A stretch of 29,287 nt of DNA, from NCBI GenBank assembly GCA_015039465.1, contig MU130372.1, forward strand, positions 1 through 29,287, written 5' to 3'. This DNA comes from Phlegmacium glaucopus. Its lineage: Eukaryota; Basidiomycota; Agaricomycetes; Agaricales; Cortinariaceae. Position numbers and translations under genes: made by a program. This document shows, one piece after another, positions 1 through 10,006 of this stretch; within the stretch, counting starts at the first letter, position 1; the number at the start of each line of letters is the position of its first letter. The notes below the pieces were generated by a model. It ran no database searches and was not told the origin of the DNA. It saw nothing but the letters and a program-made list of their open reading frames with translations.

Positions 1-215
1 AGGTGCTGGTACTACAAGAGACCCTTGGAATATCATACAAGGACGCTGCCCATCGTTTGTACATGGTGGAGCTCAAGAGAGTTAAAACAGATCAGAAGAT
101 GTACAAGGCCTTCGTAACTTTGCAAGGATCAACGGAGAAGACCCTCGCAATGGCTTACAAGTCGGTCGAGATCATTGAAAGCACTGCCCCACATGATGGC
201 CCTGGCAGTAGTTAA
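1..215 (+). CDS. 3' end of an unrecognised gene, cut by the window edge
   Basis: An open frame runs in from the left edge and stops at TAA after codons ending DGPGSS. About 70 residues are visible, rich in Lys and Glu, with the stretch YKDAAHRLYMVELKRVKT near its start. No start codon, domain or signal is visible and I do not recognise the family. It could be the tail of a host gene or of a transposon protein. The downstream sequence turns directly into GCCGGTT-rich repeats, so no 3' partner gene is seen. Confidence that it is truly coding is moderate, resting only on its unremarkable amino-acid composition and its position at the edge. Confidence 0.3.
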   Translation, partial: VLVLQETLGISYKDAAHRLYMVELKRVKTDQKMYKAFVTLQGSTEKTLAMAYKSVEIIESTAPHDGPGSS

Positions 216-1170
216 AGTATAAATTAGACATTGCATTGTTTGTACCCAATAGCTAGTCTATGTGATTCAATCGTGGACAGTGCCGGTTGATAAATGCCGG
301 TTGATATAAATATTGCCAGCATACACAATGAGGATTGACACACCAATGCCGTCTAGTCTGGGTTGATTCTTGCAATGCTAGTTAGTCTGACGTGCCGGTT
401 CATATTGTGCCAGTTGGCAGTGCTCGGATATATTCCCGGCTTACACGAAACATAGATACTGGCAATTTTGATTAATCCTTTTAATGCCAGGCTCTCTTGA
501 TTGCTGCTTCATATTAATGTACTATTCCCAGCTTATATCAACAGCACCGCCTATTGATACTACAATCTGGACTGCCCGTTTATCACAGCTCTGTGTCATA
601 GCCGGTTCATATATGTAATGCCGGCTCATCCACACCTGCCGGTCGAGTGTGCCGGTTCAGACAATCTGCCGGTTCAGACTGCCGGTTCAGACTGTCCCAG
701 TTGAGACATTCCTGCTAGTCACTGGCAGTGCTAATTAATGCCGGGCTGTCTTGAGTCCTTAACATCAGTCTATATCACTGGCCATAGCCAGGTCATGAGT
801 ATTACCGTCTGATATCTATTTAATGTACTATTCCCAGCTTATACCAGCAGTAGTACCCCCAGTCTGGACTGCCTGTTTATCATCGGCTCTGTGGGTCAGC
901 CGGTTCATATATGTAATGCCGGCCCATCCATAGAGGTGCCGGCCTGTTCAGATACCGGCATTGCCATTTCATACCCTGCATTCCTGATCCTGGAGTGCCG
1001 GTTCATACCTACTGCCTCTATCCCAGGACTACAAGTCCCTGTTCATCCCAGCAACAGCTGGTTGATCTGAGCATCACCCGGTCATAGATGGCCAACTATC
1101 ACCAGTTGAAAACACTCCTGCCGGCTCATACACCCTACCAAAACACATCGGTTGACAGCACCCGGCCATG
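216..1170. repeat. degenerate GCCGGTT-rich repeat tract
   Basis: No gene is visible. The motif GCCGGTTCA or GCCGGTTGA recurs about a dozen times with TGCCGG variants, in loosely spaced copies. A longer duplication lies on top: the segment beginning ATGTACTATTCCCAGCTTAT at 517 returns at 823, about 306 bp later, followed in both copies by similar sequence through GGTTCATATATGTAATGCCGG. This is a diverged satellite-like or element-interior tract. I cannot name a family. Confidence 0.6.
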
Positions 1171-1204
1171 CTGATAGACCTGCCCGGCATTGTCTAGTGC
1201 CGTA

Positions 1205-1350
1205 GGTATTCCGTGAATCCGTATCTTTCGACACAGTGTGTAGATCCAAATATAGAATACCATATTCCCAGATTCACGGGGCCCCGTGAATCCGTATCTT
1301 TCAACACAGTGTGTCCGTTCCGGGAATCGTACCCTTCGATACACTGTAGT
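1205..1350. repeat. direct repeats around a 22-bp perfect palindrome
   Basis: The sequence CCGTGAATCCGTATCTTTC occurs at about 1211 and again at about 1285, each followed by ACACAGTGTGT, and a poorer third copy starts near 1321. Between the first two lies a perfect 22-bp palindrome at 1271-1292, centred on GGGGCCCC with GATTCAC arms. The unit may be the end of a mobile element, but no target duplication was found. Confidence 0.5.
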
Positions 1351-1387
1351 GTGCCTATGTGAAATAGAAACCCCATAAGAGGTTGTT

Positions 1388-1850
1388 GTTGTTGTAGCAA
1401 GGAATGAGGGGCAGTGGGTGGGTGTCATACATTGTTGTTGTATCCATGTGGGCACCATTGGACATGTGTGGGTGTAGCTGGACATGTGTGTGTGTCATTG
1501 GATGGGTGTGGGTGTGGGTGGGTGTCATTGTACATGTCCATATATGTCTGGGTGTCGTTGTATGCATCCAGGTGTCATTGTATGTGTCTGTGTTGTCGGG
1601 GTGACATTGTATGCATGTGGGTGTAACTGGATGTGTCAGGGTGTCATTGTACAGGTCTGGGTGTAACTGTACAGGTCTGGGCATCATTGGATGTGTGTGG
1701 GTGTTGTTGGGGTGTTGTTGTACGTGTCTGGGCATCATTGGATGCATGTGGATGTTGTCGGGGTGTCATTGTATGTGTGTGTGTGTGTGTAACTGGACAT
1801 GTCAGGGTGTCAGTGGACACATGTGGGTGTTGTCTTACGTGTCATTTGTC
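1388..1850. repeat. GT-rich minisatellite
   Basis: Imperfect units of roughly 20-27 bp, such as GGGTGTCATTGTATGTGTC, are repeated across about 460 bp, with a pure GT run near 1771-1789. Several overlapping open frames here (Cys/Val/Trp-rich on plus, His/Pro/Thr-rich on minus) only reflect the repeat and are not genes. The same composition on the opposite strand appears at 16497-16600 inside the large element at 15263-17099. Confidence 0.7.
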
Positions 1851-1930
1851 ATTTGTTATCATTGTTGTACGTCGTACAAGCCTAATATAATGTATTAGCA
1901 GAGGATTAGAATAGAATATATATAAAAATA

Positions 1931-1957
1931 ACCCCCCCCCCCCAGTGAAGGGGGGTG
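1931..1957. repeat. C-run/G-run hairpin, single copy
   Basis: A run of 13 C is followed by AGTGAA and six G, so it can fold into a short pure C:G stem. An A/T-rich stretch lies before it and GGTTACCATTGTTA after it. It belongs to the same hairpin family as the 137-bp repeats that follow and the nine hairpins at 15959-16725. Confidence 0.6.
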
Positions 1958-2110
1958 GTTACCATTGTTATGTGGCAGTCATCAGCCTTGTTGTTGTGCT
2001 GTGGTCATCATCGTCCTGTTGTAGGTGTTGTATGTCATCATGGGTTGTCATACATTGTCATTGTACATGTTGTTTGTTGTAGTTGTTTGTTGTCATTGTT
2101 GTACATTGTA

Positions 2111-2521
2111 CATGAACTATTATAAAGTGTTAGTAATGAAGTAAGATAAAATAAAATAAAAAAATACCCCCCTGGTGAGGGGGGGTTACTGTTGTTACAT
2201 GGCACATTGTCATCATTGTCATCTTGTTGTAGGTGTTGTATGTTGTACATGAACTATTATAAAGTGTTAGTAATGAAGTAAGATAAAATAAAATAAAAAA
2301 ATACCCCCCTGGTGAGGGGGGGTTACTGTTGTTACATGGCACATTGTCATCATTGTCATCTTGTTGTAGGTGTTGTATGTTGTACATGAACTATTATAAA
2401 GTGTTAGTAATGAAGTAAGATAAAATAAAATAAAAAAATACCCCCCTGGTGAGGGGGGGTTACTGTTGTTACATGGCACATTGTCATCATTGTCGTCGTC
2501 ATTGTGCTGCCCTTGTCGGTG
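2111..2521. repeat. 137-bp tandem repeat, three copies, each with a C/G hairpin
   Basis: Units start at CATGAACTATTATAAAGTG at 2111, 2248 and 2385, an exact period of 137 bp, and the copies are almost identical. Each holds ACCCCCCTGGTGAGGGGGGG (stems near 2167-2185, 2304-2322 and 2441-2459) with an A/T-rich run of AAATA units on its left and TTACTGTTGTTACATGG on its right. Near-identity of the copies indicates recent amplification. Open frames across it are repeat artefacts. Confidence 0.85.
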
Positions 2522-3180
2522 TTATGCTGCCATTGTTGTTTGTTGTTATTTGTGCTGTTGTTGCATATTGGGTATTAGCATATAATAAATGTCAATATAA
2601 TTGACTTACCTTTTATGACCACAGATGATGCACAGCATCATCTATGGTTGTTGTTGCTGGCTGTGTGTGTAGAGATTTTAACCACTAGATGAAGTGTGAT
2701 AAGATCACTAAACTATGTACAGTTCAGTTTAGTTAATTAGCATGTGTAAATATAGTTACTCACCTCAGTCATGATACAACAGACTGAGGTTGAGGGTCTT
2801 TTGACCTCGTATATATATATGTAAGTAAGACAATGATCAGTCATGTTTAGTGGCCTAAGCCACAGTCTGAGGCCACTTGTGTGAGTCTGTGGCCTTATTA
2901 CCAAATGTGGTCTACAGACCGCTTTGTGACTCTACGGTGTTATTACTAACAGTGTGATGGTGTGAGAAACAGTTAAGAGAATGAAATCTGAATCAACACA
3001 ACTTGGGGTGTCACATGTGATCACGTGATCACACCCCTCACACTGAACAAAATACAGAATTTTGACAGCAGCAAGGCATTGCAATCCTTACATATTGTTA
3101 TATTTGGTTCCTGGTTCAATTCCTGCACTGTACAGATTATATAATTATTTTATTATTACTAGTATGGTCAGGTGATTAAT
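2522..3180. other. non-coding stretch with short palindromes
   Basis: No gene is visible. The clearest structure is at 3008-3040, an imperfect inverted repeat with ends GGGGTGT and ACACCCC around the perfect 18-bp palindrome TGTGATCACGTGATCACA (3016-3033). Smaller hairpins occur near 2625-2645 (GATGATGC/GCATCATC) and around 2850-2905 (repeated GGCC/CCAC words). No function can be assigned. Confidence 0.45.
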
Positions 3181-3393
3181 TTCTTAAGCTCAATTCTGCT
3201 CAGAAATGGTTGGATTCTGCTTGGAAATTGGTCAGAATTAAATCTGATTAGATCTGATCTGATCTGGTCTTTCTGATCAGATCTGATCAGAATCTGGTCA
3301 GAAAAATTGGCCCTATCACTGCCATTTGGGCTGGTAAACATTCTGACTGGAATCTAATCAGATCAGATCAGATCTGGTGGATCACAGCAAAGA

Positions 3394-3437
3394 CCTCCAA
3401 AACCCTTACCCTCACCCAAGGGTAAGGGTTTTGGAGG
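3394..3437. repeat. 19-bp perfect inverted repeat with 6-nt loop
   Basis: CCTCCAAAACCCTTACCCT and its exact complement are separated by six bases. It directly follows a GATCTGGTGGATCACAGCAA end like the end of the element at 3450-3789, which may be a second truncated member of that family lying to the left (about 3180-3393). GGGTAAGGG words recur to about 3990; this is not the TTAGGG telomere repeat. Confidence 0.6.
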
Positions 3438-3449
3438 GTAAGGGTAAGC

Positions 3450-3789
3450 AGTACTTTTCTGTCCCCCACCAGATCTGATCAGATCTGATCAGAACTGTTA
3501 TATCCGACCAGATCTGCTCAGATCTGCTCAGATTCTGAGTGGATCCAAGTGGATCTGAGAAAATAGAGATCTACTAGCTACTTCTGTTAAGGTTTGGTTA
3601 AGGTTTGGTTAAGGTTTGGGTTAAGGTTTGGGTTAAGGTTTGGTTAAGGTTTGGTTAGGGTTTTATTAAGGTTAGGGAGGTATATAGTTGCAATTCTGCT
3701 CAGATCTGACCATCTGAGCAGATCTGCTCAGAATGCCTGCCAAATCTGCTCAGATCTGATCAGATCTGGTGGATCACAGCAAAGACCTC
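3450..3789. mobile_element. non-autonomous element, 9-bp target duplication (family A, copy 1)
   Basis: The element starts AGTACTTTTCTGTCCCCC and ends CACAGCAAAGACCTC, diverged versions of the ends seen at 25650-26006 and 26310-26826. It is flanked by AGGGTAAGC (3441-3449) and AGGGTAAGG (3790-3798), a 9-bp duplication with one mismatch. Inside are GATCTGATCAGATCTG repeats near both ends and, around 3588-3682, an array of GTTAAGGTTTG units followed by GGGAGGTATATAG, which also occur in copies 3 and 4. It has no coding capacity. A 9-bp duplication is typical of Mutator-like elements, so that class is inferred. Confidence 0.6.
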
Positions 3790-3798
3790 AGGGTAAGG

Positions 3799-4260
3799 GT
3801 TTCTGAGGGGTTGGAGGAGTGAGGCCTCTTTGGATTTTCTTTTTCTCTGATTTAAAGTCATTTTGATATCAGAGAAATAAAAATTCCTAAAAAACCCTTG
3901 ACCCTCCATAAGGGTAAGGGTTTGTCAAGGGTCAAAAATCTGCACCCTGACCCTCCTTACCCTTACCCTTGTACCCCAGGGGTTTCCCAAACCCCTGCCC
4001 ATCACTAAGCATACCATAGCATCACTGCTGAGCCAGCTAACTGAGACCCAGCAAGGGTGATTGGCTGAAAGCTTCTGCAGCGGTCCTAGGCATAATACCA
4101 CAGAGAATAACACTAATCATAGGATGACATGTAATGCCAGTTCAGACACACAAGAATGCTGGCTGACCCTGGGATATTGCTGAGCCAACACCACATGTAT
4201 ACTAGGCAACATGAAAGTGACTTGGGCATAGATATTGACAGGGGTAGCCCTTGGGTAATA
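3799..4260. other. non-coding, GGGTAAGGG words
   Basis: I see no gene. GGGTAAGGGTTT and its complement recur at about 3905-3990 and can pair with each other. The rest, to 4260, is unremarkable. The open frame on the minus strand at 3925-4113 has no recognisable features and is not called. Confidence 0.4.
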
Positions 4261-4920
4261 TAGGGATGCCAAAGTTCAGTTCAGTTTGGTTTAGGACTTA
4301 TTTTCTCAGAACCAGAACCAGAACCAGTTCAAACCATAAGAACCAGTTAAAAATAGACTTTTGTTAGGATCTCACCAATTAGACAAGAAATTCTCATTTT
4401 AAAATTTATTTTCTAAGATTACATCTTATTTCTTAGAAATAAATATATCGTAGTATTGGTGTTATAATTATGACATCACTAAAAGTAAACATGAAAAAAA
4501 TAAAACACTACTAAATCATTTTGCCAACTAGTGACAACTTTGAATTGGATTCTTGCAATAGGATTATATTAATATTAATAAAACCTGAAGTTATAAAATA
4601 CATGAGACATATCATTGATTATGTACTATGCCAGACCAAAAAATGATGTACTTCTGATTGGAAATATATTGTGTTGGTGACTTGAATAAAAATTTTCATT
4701 ACAGATACAGGTACATTGTGCCATTTAATCTGTAAAATAATGCAAATAAGTAATTATATTACTTAAATCTTTGCCTTGGGATATAGTAGTTCAGAACTGG
4801 TTCTCATATTTCTGGCCAATCAAGAACCAGAACCAGAACCAGAACTGAACCAGATACTTGGTTCAGTTCAGTTGGTTCTGGTTCTCTGGACTGGTTCAGA
4901 ACCAAACTTCAGCATCCCTA
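4261..4920. mobile_element. element bounded by TAGGGATGC / GCATCCCTA inverted ends
   Basis: The left end reads TAGGGATGCCAAAGTTCAGT and the complement of the right end TAGGGATGCTGAAGTTTGGT. Next to both ends are tandem AGAACC/GGTTCT repeats (4308-4340 and 4826-4905) that are mutually complementary. The interior is A/T-rich and has no gene. The ends resemble hAT-type non-autonomous elements, but the 8 bases on either side do not match, so no target duplication supports that class. Confidence 0.5.
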
Positions 4921-6020
4921 TCAGGTATCTCAATGCTGACCCATACCCATACCCCTGAGACCCCTACCCATTAAACCTGTGGGTTTACCCAGAAAAGCAA
5001 GCACAAAAACACCCAAAACGACCCAGAAATGAGCAAGATATGTGCTAAATAATATGTTATATCATTGTCACTATATCTCCACCAATTCTCATCTGTTTTG
5101 GATGTTCTAGGGCTCATTTTGTATGTCTTGTGACAGTCCGGCCAGAGTCCACCCATAAAATGTACTGTAAGGACCTCCTCAAATCCATTGCTTGTTGGAC
5201 TCTGATTGGGAGTGTACAGGCTCTTTGATAGATGTATGATATGATAGGTGTTTCCTTATTTTGTAAAAAAAAAACATTCTGAGCCCAGTGTGTCCACAAT
5301 TTCCTTTTGGATGCAAATCAGAAAAGTAACAGATATACATCTAAAAAAGAATATTGATGAAATAAAATCTTCATCAGAGTGGATTTGATTTAACTGCTGG
5401 AATATCCTCTGTGTGTTAGCTGAAATATTGAATTTTACAGTTGACAATTAAATTGAGATTGATAATTAATATGAAATGACCAAATGCATACTGAAAGAAG
5501 TTATACAGCTAAGAGATGAGCAATTTACTGTTTGAATAATAGGTCATAGACAAATAGTCTGGTACCATAAGGGGACATTATTGAAATCAAATTGCTTTCT
5601 GGGAAACTTAGAACATATTAATGTCTGCTATATAAAAAAGAGAGGTATTAAGGATACAATCATTGTATATGTCAGAGAGTAAATAATGCAGTTGTAGTCT
5701 TGTACTGGCATGCACAAACTAACATGTGGATACATTTCAGAAATGTGAGAATGTATTTGTCTCTTGTTCCAAAAGATTTGAAAGTAAATGGGGTAAAGTA
5801 CAAATTGTTGTATACAGACTATACTTTGGTTGGTTCTTCAGACTTGGACTACTTTCTTTCTGTTCAACATTGCCCAAAACACTGCCATTGCAATTGTACA
5901 GTATGCAATATTGCTAGAACCTTAAGATGTTCTGCCTCATACCAGTTTCTCTAATTGCATTACAAAAATAGCTATTCTGCTTCATTCCATCTTCCCTGAT
6001 TACAGTATGTGGCTGCTATA
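4921..6020. other. flank downstream of the NLR-like gene, copied at the right end of the window
   Basis: No gene is visible. About 5206-5500 and 5820-6020 are clearly similar, in the same orientation, to 28090-28405 and 28690-28850. Shared blocks include GGATGCAAATC, TTGATTTAACTG and a TGTTGACAATT-like stretch. A short GGGTTTACCCA / AAAAACACCCAAAAC block at 4975-5020 also recurs at 28490-28530, but on the other side of the shared flank, so it probably moved separately. Decayed TPR codons can be read just above 5960 on the minus strand. Confidence 0.5.
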
Positions 6021-8186
6021 TTTGTCATGCTTGAGAGAGTAAAAAAGGTTGTGCACCAAGCTTCTTCCTTATGTCCATGACTTGAACATCTAACTGCTCT
6101 GCCTCATTCCACCTTCCCTGAGTACGGTATGTGGCTGCTAGATTTGCCATGCTTGAGAGGGTGTCTGGATGTTCTGCACCAAGAATCTTCTTCCTCATGT
6201 CCATCACTTGAACAAATAGCTGCTCTGCCTCATTCCACCTTCCCTGATTCCAGTATGTGGCTGCTAAATTTGCCATGCTTGTGAGGGTGGATAGATGTTC
6301 TGCACCAAGAAGCTTCTTCCTCATATCCATCACTTGAACCTCTAACTGCTCTGCCTCATTCCACCTTCCCTGATTATGGTATGTGGCTGCTATATTTGCC
6401 ATGCTTGTGAGGGTGGATGGATGTTCTGCACCAAGAAGCTTCTTCCTCATGTCCATGACTTGAACCTCTAGCTGCTCTGCCTCATTCCACCTTCCATGAT
6501 TCCAGTATGTGGCTGCTAGATTTGCCATGCTTGTGAGGGTGGATGGATGTTCTGCACCAAGATGCTTCTTCCTCATGTCCATGACTTGAAGATACAGCTC
6601 CTCTGCAGTCTTCCAGTCTCCATTTTCCCTCATTACTAGTGCAAAATTGGTATATTTATCATCATAGTAGTGCTTGATAAGTCCTATCTGGTTTCCATGT
6701 AACTCATTTGCCTTGATATGTGGAAGAATCAATCGCCGTAATATAATCCTGAGTTCTAAATCTCCATGAAATTGCACAGGACAAGATTATGCTTCCCATC
6801 TGCCACATTTTCTGCTGCTCAGATTTCAACATTCTCTCCCTACTCCAACAGTGTACCAAAGGATGAACAGACAACATATCAGATGATTGTCCTCTTCTCA
6901 TCAAAGAGAATGACAGAAGCATAACTAATACCTTGCCCAAACAGGAAGTCATCCCAGTGACCATCACTGTCCAATAAAAGCAGGGTATGATCCAATATAT
7001 GGATTGCATGGGGCAGCCTTTCAGCTACCTCACTATCAACAGTATATTTCCTAGACTCCTCAGCAGCAGATTGGAATATGTCTTTAGAAATATTACTATG
7101 ATGATAAAAGGCACATATTTTCAGAATGAGAATTGCAGCCTGAGCTGCTTGTGCATTTCCAATGTCAGATTGTCCACTAGCCCTCCTTTCTATTTCTTTA
7201 AAAGATAAATCCCAAGTCCCATACACTGTCTGATTATAACTGGATGCTCCTGTGAATGAAGCATCTGACATAAGAGTCTGACGATGTAGGGAGAATTGTC
7301 TCAGATATCTCTTGAGATCGCATTTCCCAGCTTCAATATAAGCACCAGCATGATCAATAGCAAGAGGGATGTAGCCAAGTTCATTGACAATCCTTTTAGA
7401 GGCTTGCTGGTGCTCAGGCAATAGAGCCAAACAGCTAGACTTGAGAAGTAGAGATATAGCATCTGATTCCTCCATCTCGTTGACTGCAATTCTGTTCTCA
7501 AATGATACAATCCTTCCCATGGATCTGTTTCTGCTTGTAATCAGAATATTACCTCTGTTACCTGGGGGAAAGAACTTGGCCACCATGTCTGAAAAATCAA
7601 ATTTATCTGATCAGGCATTGTGGCACCTGACAGCCTCATAGGGCAAAATAAGATTTGACAAAGCCTGACCAGGTCTGGCGGTGAAACATATCAAGTCCTT
7701 TTCAGGTGAGTATAATGATTGGTAATTGATTTATATATCCTGGTCACCACTTGCACGGTCTGATAAGACCTGATCAGCATTGGCCTGTGAGATTATCAGC
7801 GCATGTAAGGTTACTATACACTGTGACCAGCTTCTGAAATGAAGTCTACATGGGCTGTATCAGCTCAATATAATTTCTAGTCAGCTGAAACATTCCTTTA
7901 TTGAGGGTAGAGTTTTAAACAGATTTTATTGTACATTAAATTCTCTGGTGATCAATTTCCTGCTCGTAGATATATATCACCATTGGTTATATCTACAAAA
8001 TAATGCAATCCCTGGAAATTTTAGATTCATGTCATCAACAGTGGTGTTAAAGTGGTAAAGCAAGTTGGATAAGTATAGAACAACCCACATTTGTGATGGG
8101 CTCCATTTGCATCATCATTGGAGCATTGGAGCTCCTTGAAGAACTTAAAAATTATATCATTACTTGAACTTAGTTTTTTGATTGTA

Positions 8187-8658
8187 ATATATATACTCTG
8201 CCCTCCTGACTAAATAATATATTCTGGCACTTCCTGAAGGGCTACTACCATGTATTTTATGCCGAAATGTTCAGAAAAATGAGGGTAATCCATTGGTAAT
8301 AAAATAGTGATGTGAAACGCACATCTGATGTGTGCTTTTATGCACTTTATGTGTATTAATGTTTCAAAAATGCTCATATTCCCACGCTCATAATATGGTT
8401 AGATTCCCCCAATGTGTAGCTTTCTAACGATATACAATATGTCATGGTAGGCATATTTATAAGCATAGAGCACATCATTTTACTGGATATTTTGCACTGT
8501 TTTGCATATAACATGTATAAGAGTGCGTTTAACATCACTATTTTATTACCAATGGATTCGTCTCATTTTTCTGAACATTTTGGTATAAAATACATGGTAG
8601 TAGCCCTTCAGGAAGTGCCAGAATATATTATTTGGTCAGGAGAGAAAGGTATATATAG
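8187..8658. mobile_element. MITE with terminal inverted repeats of about 130 bp
   Basis: Sequence from about 8187 to 8322 is complementary, with few mismatches, to about 8522-8658. Matching landmarks are CTGGCACTTCCTGAAGGGCT with AGCCCTTCAGGAAGTGCCAG, and TTACCAATGGAT with ATCCATTGGTAA. Both outer ends run into TATATATAC, compatible with insertion at TA, as for mariner-like MITEs. The open frame at 8444-8665 is a by-product. It is nested inside the 7586-9215 insertion and is therefore younger. Confidence 0.75.
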
Positions 8659-8682
8659 CTGTTAGTTTCTTTATGTATACAT

Positions 8683-8940
8683 GGAATAATGGTATAGTGG
8701 TCTTTAGTGCTGTGAGTTGTTGTAATGGGTCATGTGTTCGATTCCCGGTAGATGTTAAAATCTTTCCCTTTTGCCTAACTCACAATACTAATAATAATAC
8801 TACTACTAACAATTAATAAGTAACTAGTTAAGTGGCCGTAAATACTACTAATGTTAATAATAATAATAAGTAAAATACTACTAGTAATAATAAGTAAGTA
8901 AATACTTGATAAGTAAGTAAGTAAAGTAAGGTCGGAAATT
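8683..8940 (+). repeat. tRNA-like sequence followed by AAT/ACT microsatellite, probable SINE
   Basis: TGGTATAGTGG (about 8690) fits a polymerase III A box and GTGTTCGATTCCCGG (about 8733) a B box, at tRNA-like spacing of about 43 bp. The arms do not pair well enough for a working tRNA. The segment CTTTCCCTTTTGCCTAACTC follows, then ACT/AAT and AAGT microsatellite to about 8935. A tRNA-derived head with a simple-repeat tail is the usual layout of a SINE. A lone tRNA pseudogene is the alternative. Confidence 0.5.
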
Positions 8941-10006
8941 CCGGTAAAAAAAACCTGAGAGTAAGTGTAGTATTTTTCACCTGATGGCCTGGGTCTCTCA
9001 GTACCAACAAGGTGGATCAGGATATGTCAGGCCCTACCCATCCTGGTACAGTCTTTAAGTATTGATAGTGTCTGTATACAGTGCAGAGTCTATCAAAGAT
9101 TATAAATGTTGATTGAAAGTGACATAGTGACCTGCCACCTGACAACCTTATAGCACCTGACATGGTCCTCTATCACTCTATGATACCCTATATGTTTTTT
9201 TTGATTTTTCAGACACACCTCTGGTGAAGGATCATCAGCATTATCAAACACAATCAACCATTCTTCCTGAATATGAGATATCCACTGGAGTGCAGACTCA
9301 ACTGAGCCATCTACACCAAAAACCTGTGCAGCAGGAATGGTGGATATCCCCTTGAAAGACATTTCAATACTCTCAAGGGAGGAGGTATCCACCCAGAACA
9401 CATGTGAAAAACTAGATTAAGAAATTAACCCAGTGTTGTTGTGGATGTAGTGTCAAGACAATTACTTGTTACACATATCTTCTGTGAACTTGAGACAGGT
9501 CTGGGTCTTTCCAATCCCTCCCAATCCCCAGAGGAGACAAGAGCGCCTTGACATCAGCTGACTATGAGTACGAGGAACAAAAATCTTTCCAAGTCTGTCA
9601 AGTACATCTTTCCGTCCAGTAAAGATTGGACTGGGGTTTGGTTTCTGAGGGACAGGGATCACCATCCGCCCTTGGCCGGTATTGGCAGGGGCGGTATTGA
9701 CTGTATAGTTCTGGCAGATAAAATATGAATAAGTATTGCGAAATCATTTGCACAATATAAGAGAAGACTTACAAAAGTGCCGCCAGCGATGAGTAAATTC
9801 GCATTCGGAAAAAAACCCGAGCCAGAATGCTGAGTCCGTTGATCATCAGCAGTAGCGGAGAACAGTGGGTGTAAGCGACCCACCCAGGGATTTTGTTCCG
9901 ATTCCGTAGATCCCAAGTTGGCTTGCGTTACGGTATCAGGGGAGGAGAGCGGAATTTCTTCCGAATGAGCTACAGCAGCAACGGAGACTTGCAGTTCATG
10001 GTCAGT

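Larger units (their letters stand above)
7586..9215. mobile_element. 1630-bp insertion with 16-bp inverted ends, acting as an intron of the NLR-like gene
   Basis: The left end TGTCTGAAAAATCAAA (7586-7601) and right end TTTGATTTTTCAGACA (9200-9215) are perfect complements. The flanks are CACCA on the left and CACCT on the right, a probable 4-5 bp duplication. On the gene's strand the ends supply GT (GTCTGA) and a pyrimidine-rich TTTTTCAG, and splicing there (7589-9214) keeps the frame across PEV|YMVAKFF. The donor is weak, so the true splice sites are uncertain. The interior has no gene; it carries a MITE (8187-8658) and a tRNA-like region (8683-8755). Subterminal CACCTGACA words lie near both ends. 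7602-8186 and 8940-9199 hold nothing else I recognise. Confidence 0.6.

Noticed and set aside
1135..1898. Several overlapping open frames with His/Pro/Thr-rich or Cys/Val/Trp-rich proteins
   Set aside because: They are translations of the GT-rich minisatellite in different frames; no start context, domain or non-repetitive sequence supports a gene.
2111..2521. CRISPR-like array
   Set aside because: The repeats are 137 bp and directly adjacent with no unique spacers, in a eukaryotic transposon-rich context.
3085..3140. tRNA gene or SINE suggested by GGTTCAATTCC
   Set aside because: Only a B-box-like word is present; no A box at the right distance and no cloverleaf pairing.
3400..3990. Interstitial telomere repeats
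   Set aside because: The repeated words are GGGTAAGGG and GTTAAGG, not the TTAGGG repeat common in fungi.
4261..4920. 8-bp target duplication for the TAGGGATGC element
   Set aside because: GGGTAATA on the left and TCAGGTAT on the right do not match; only the inverted ends support the element.
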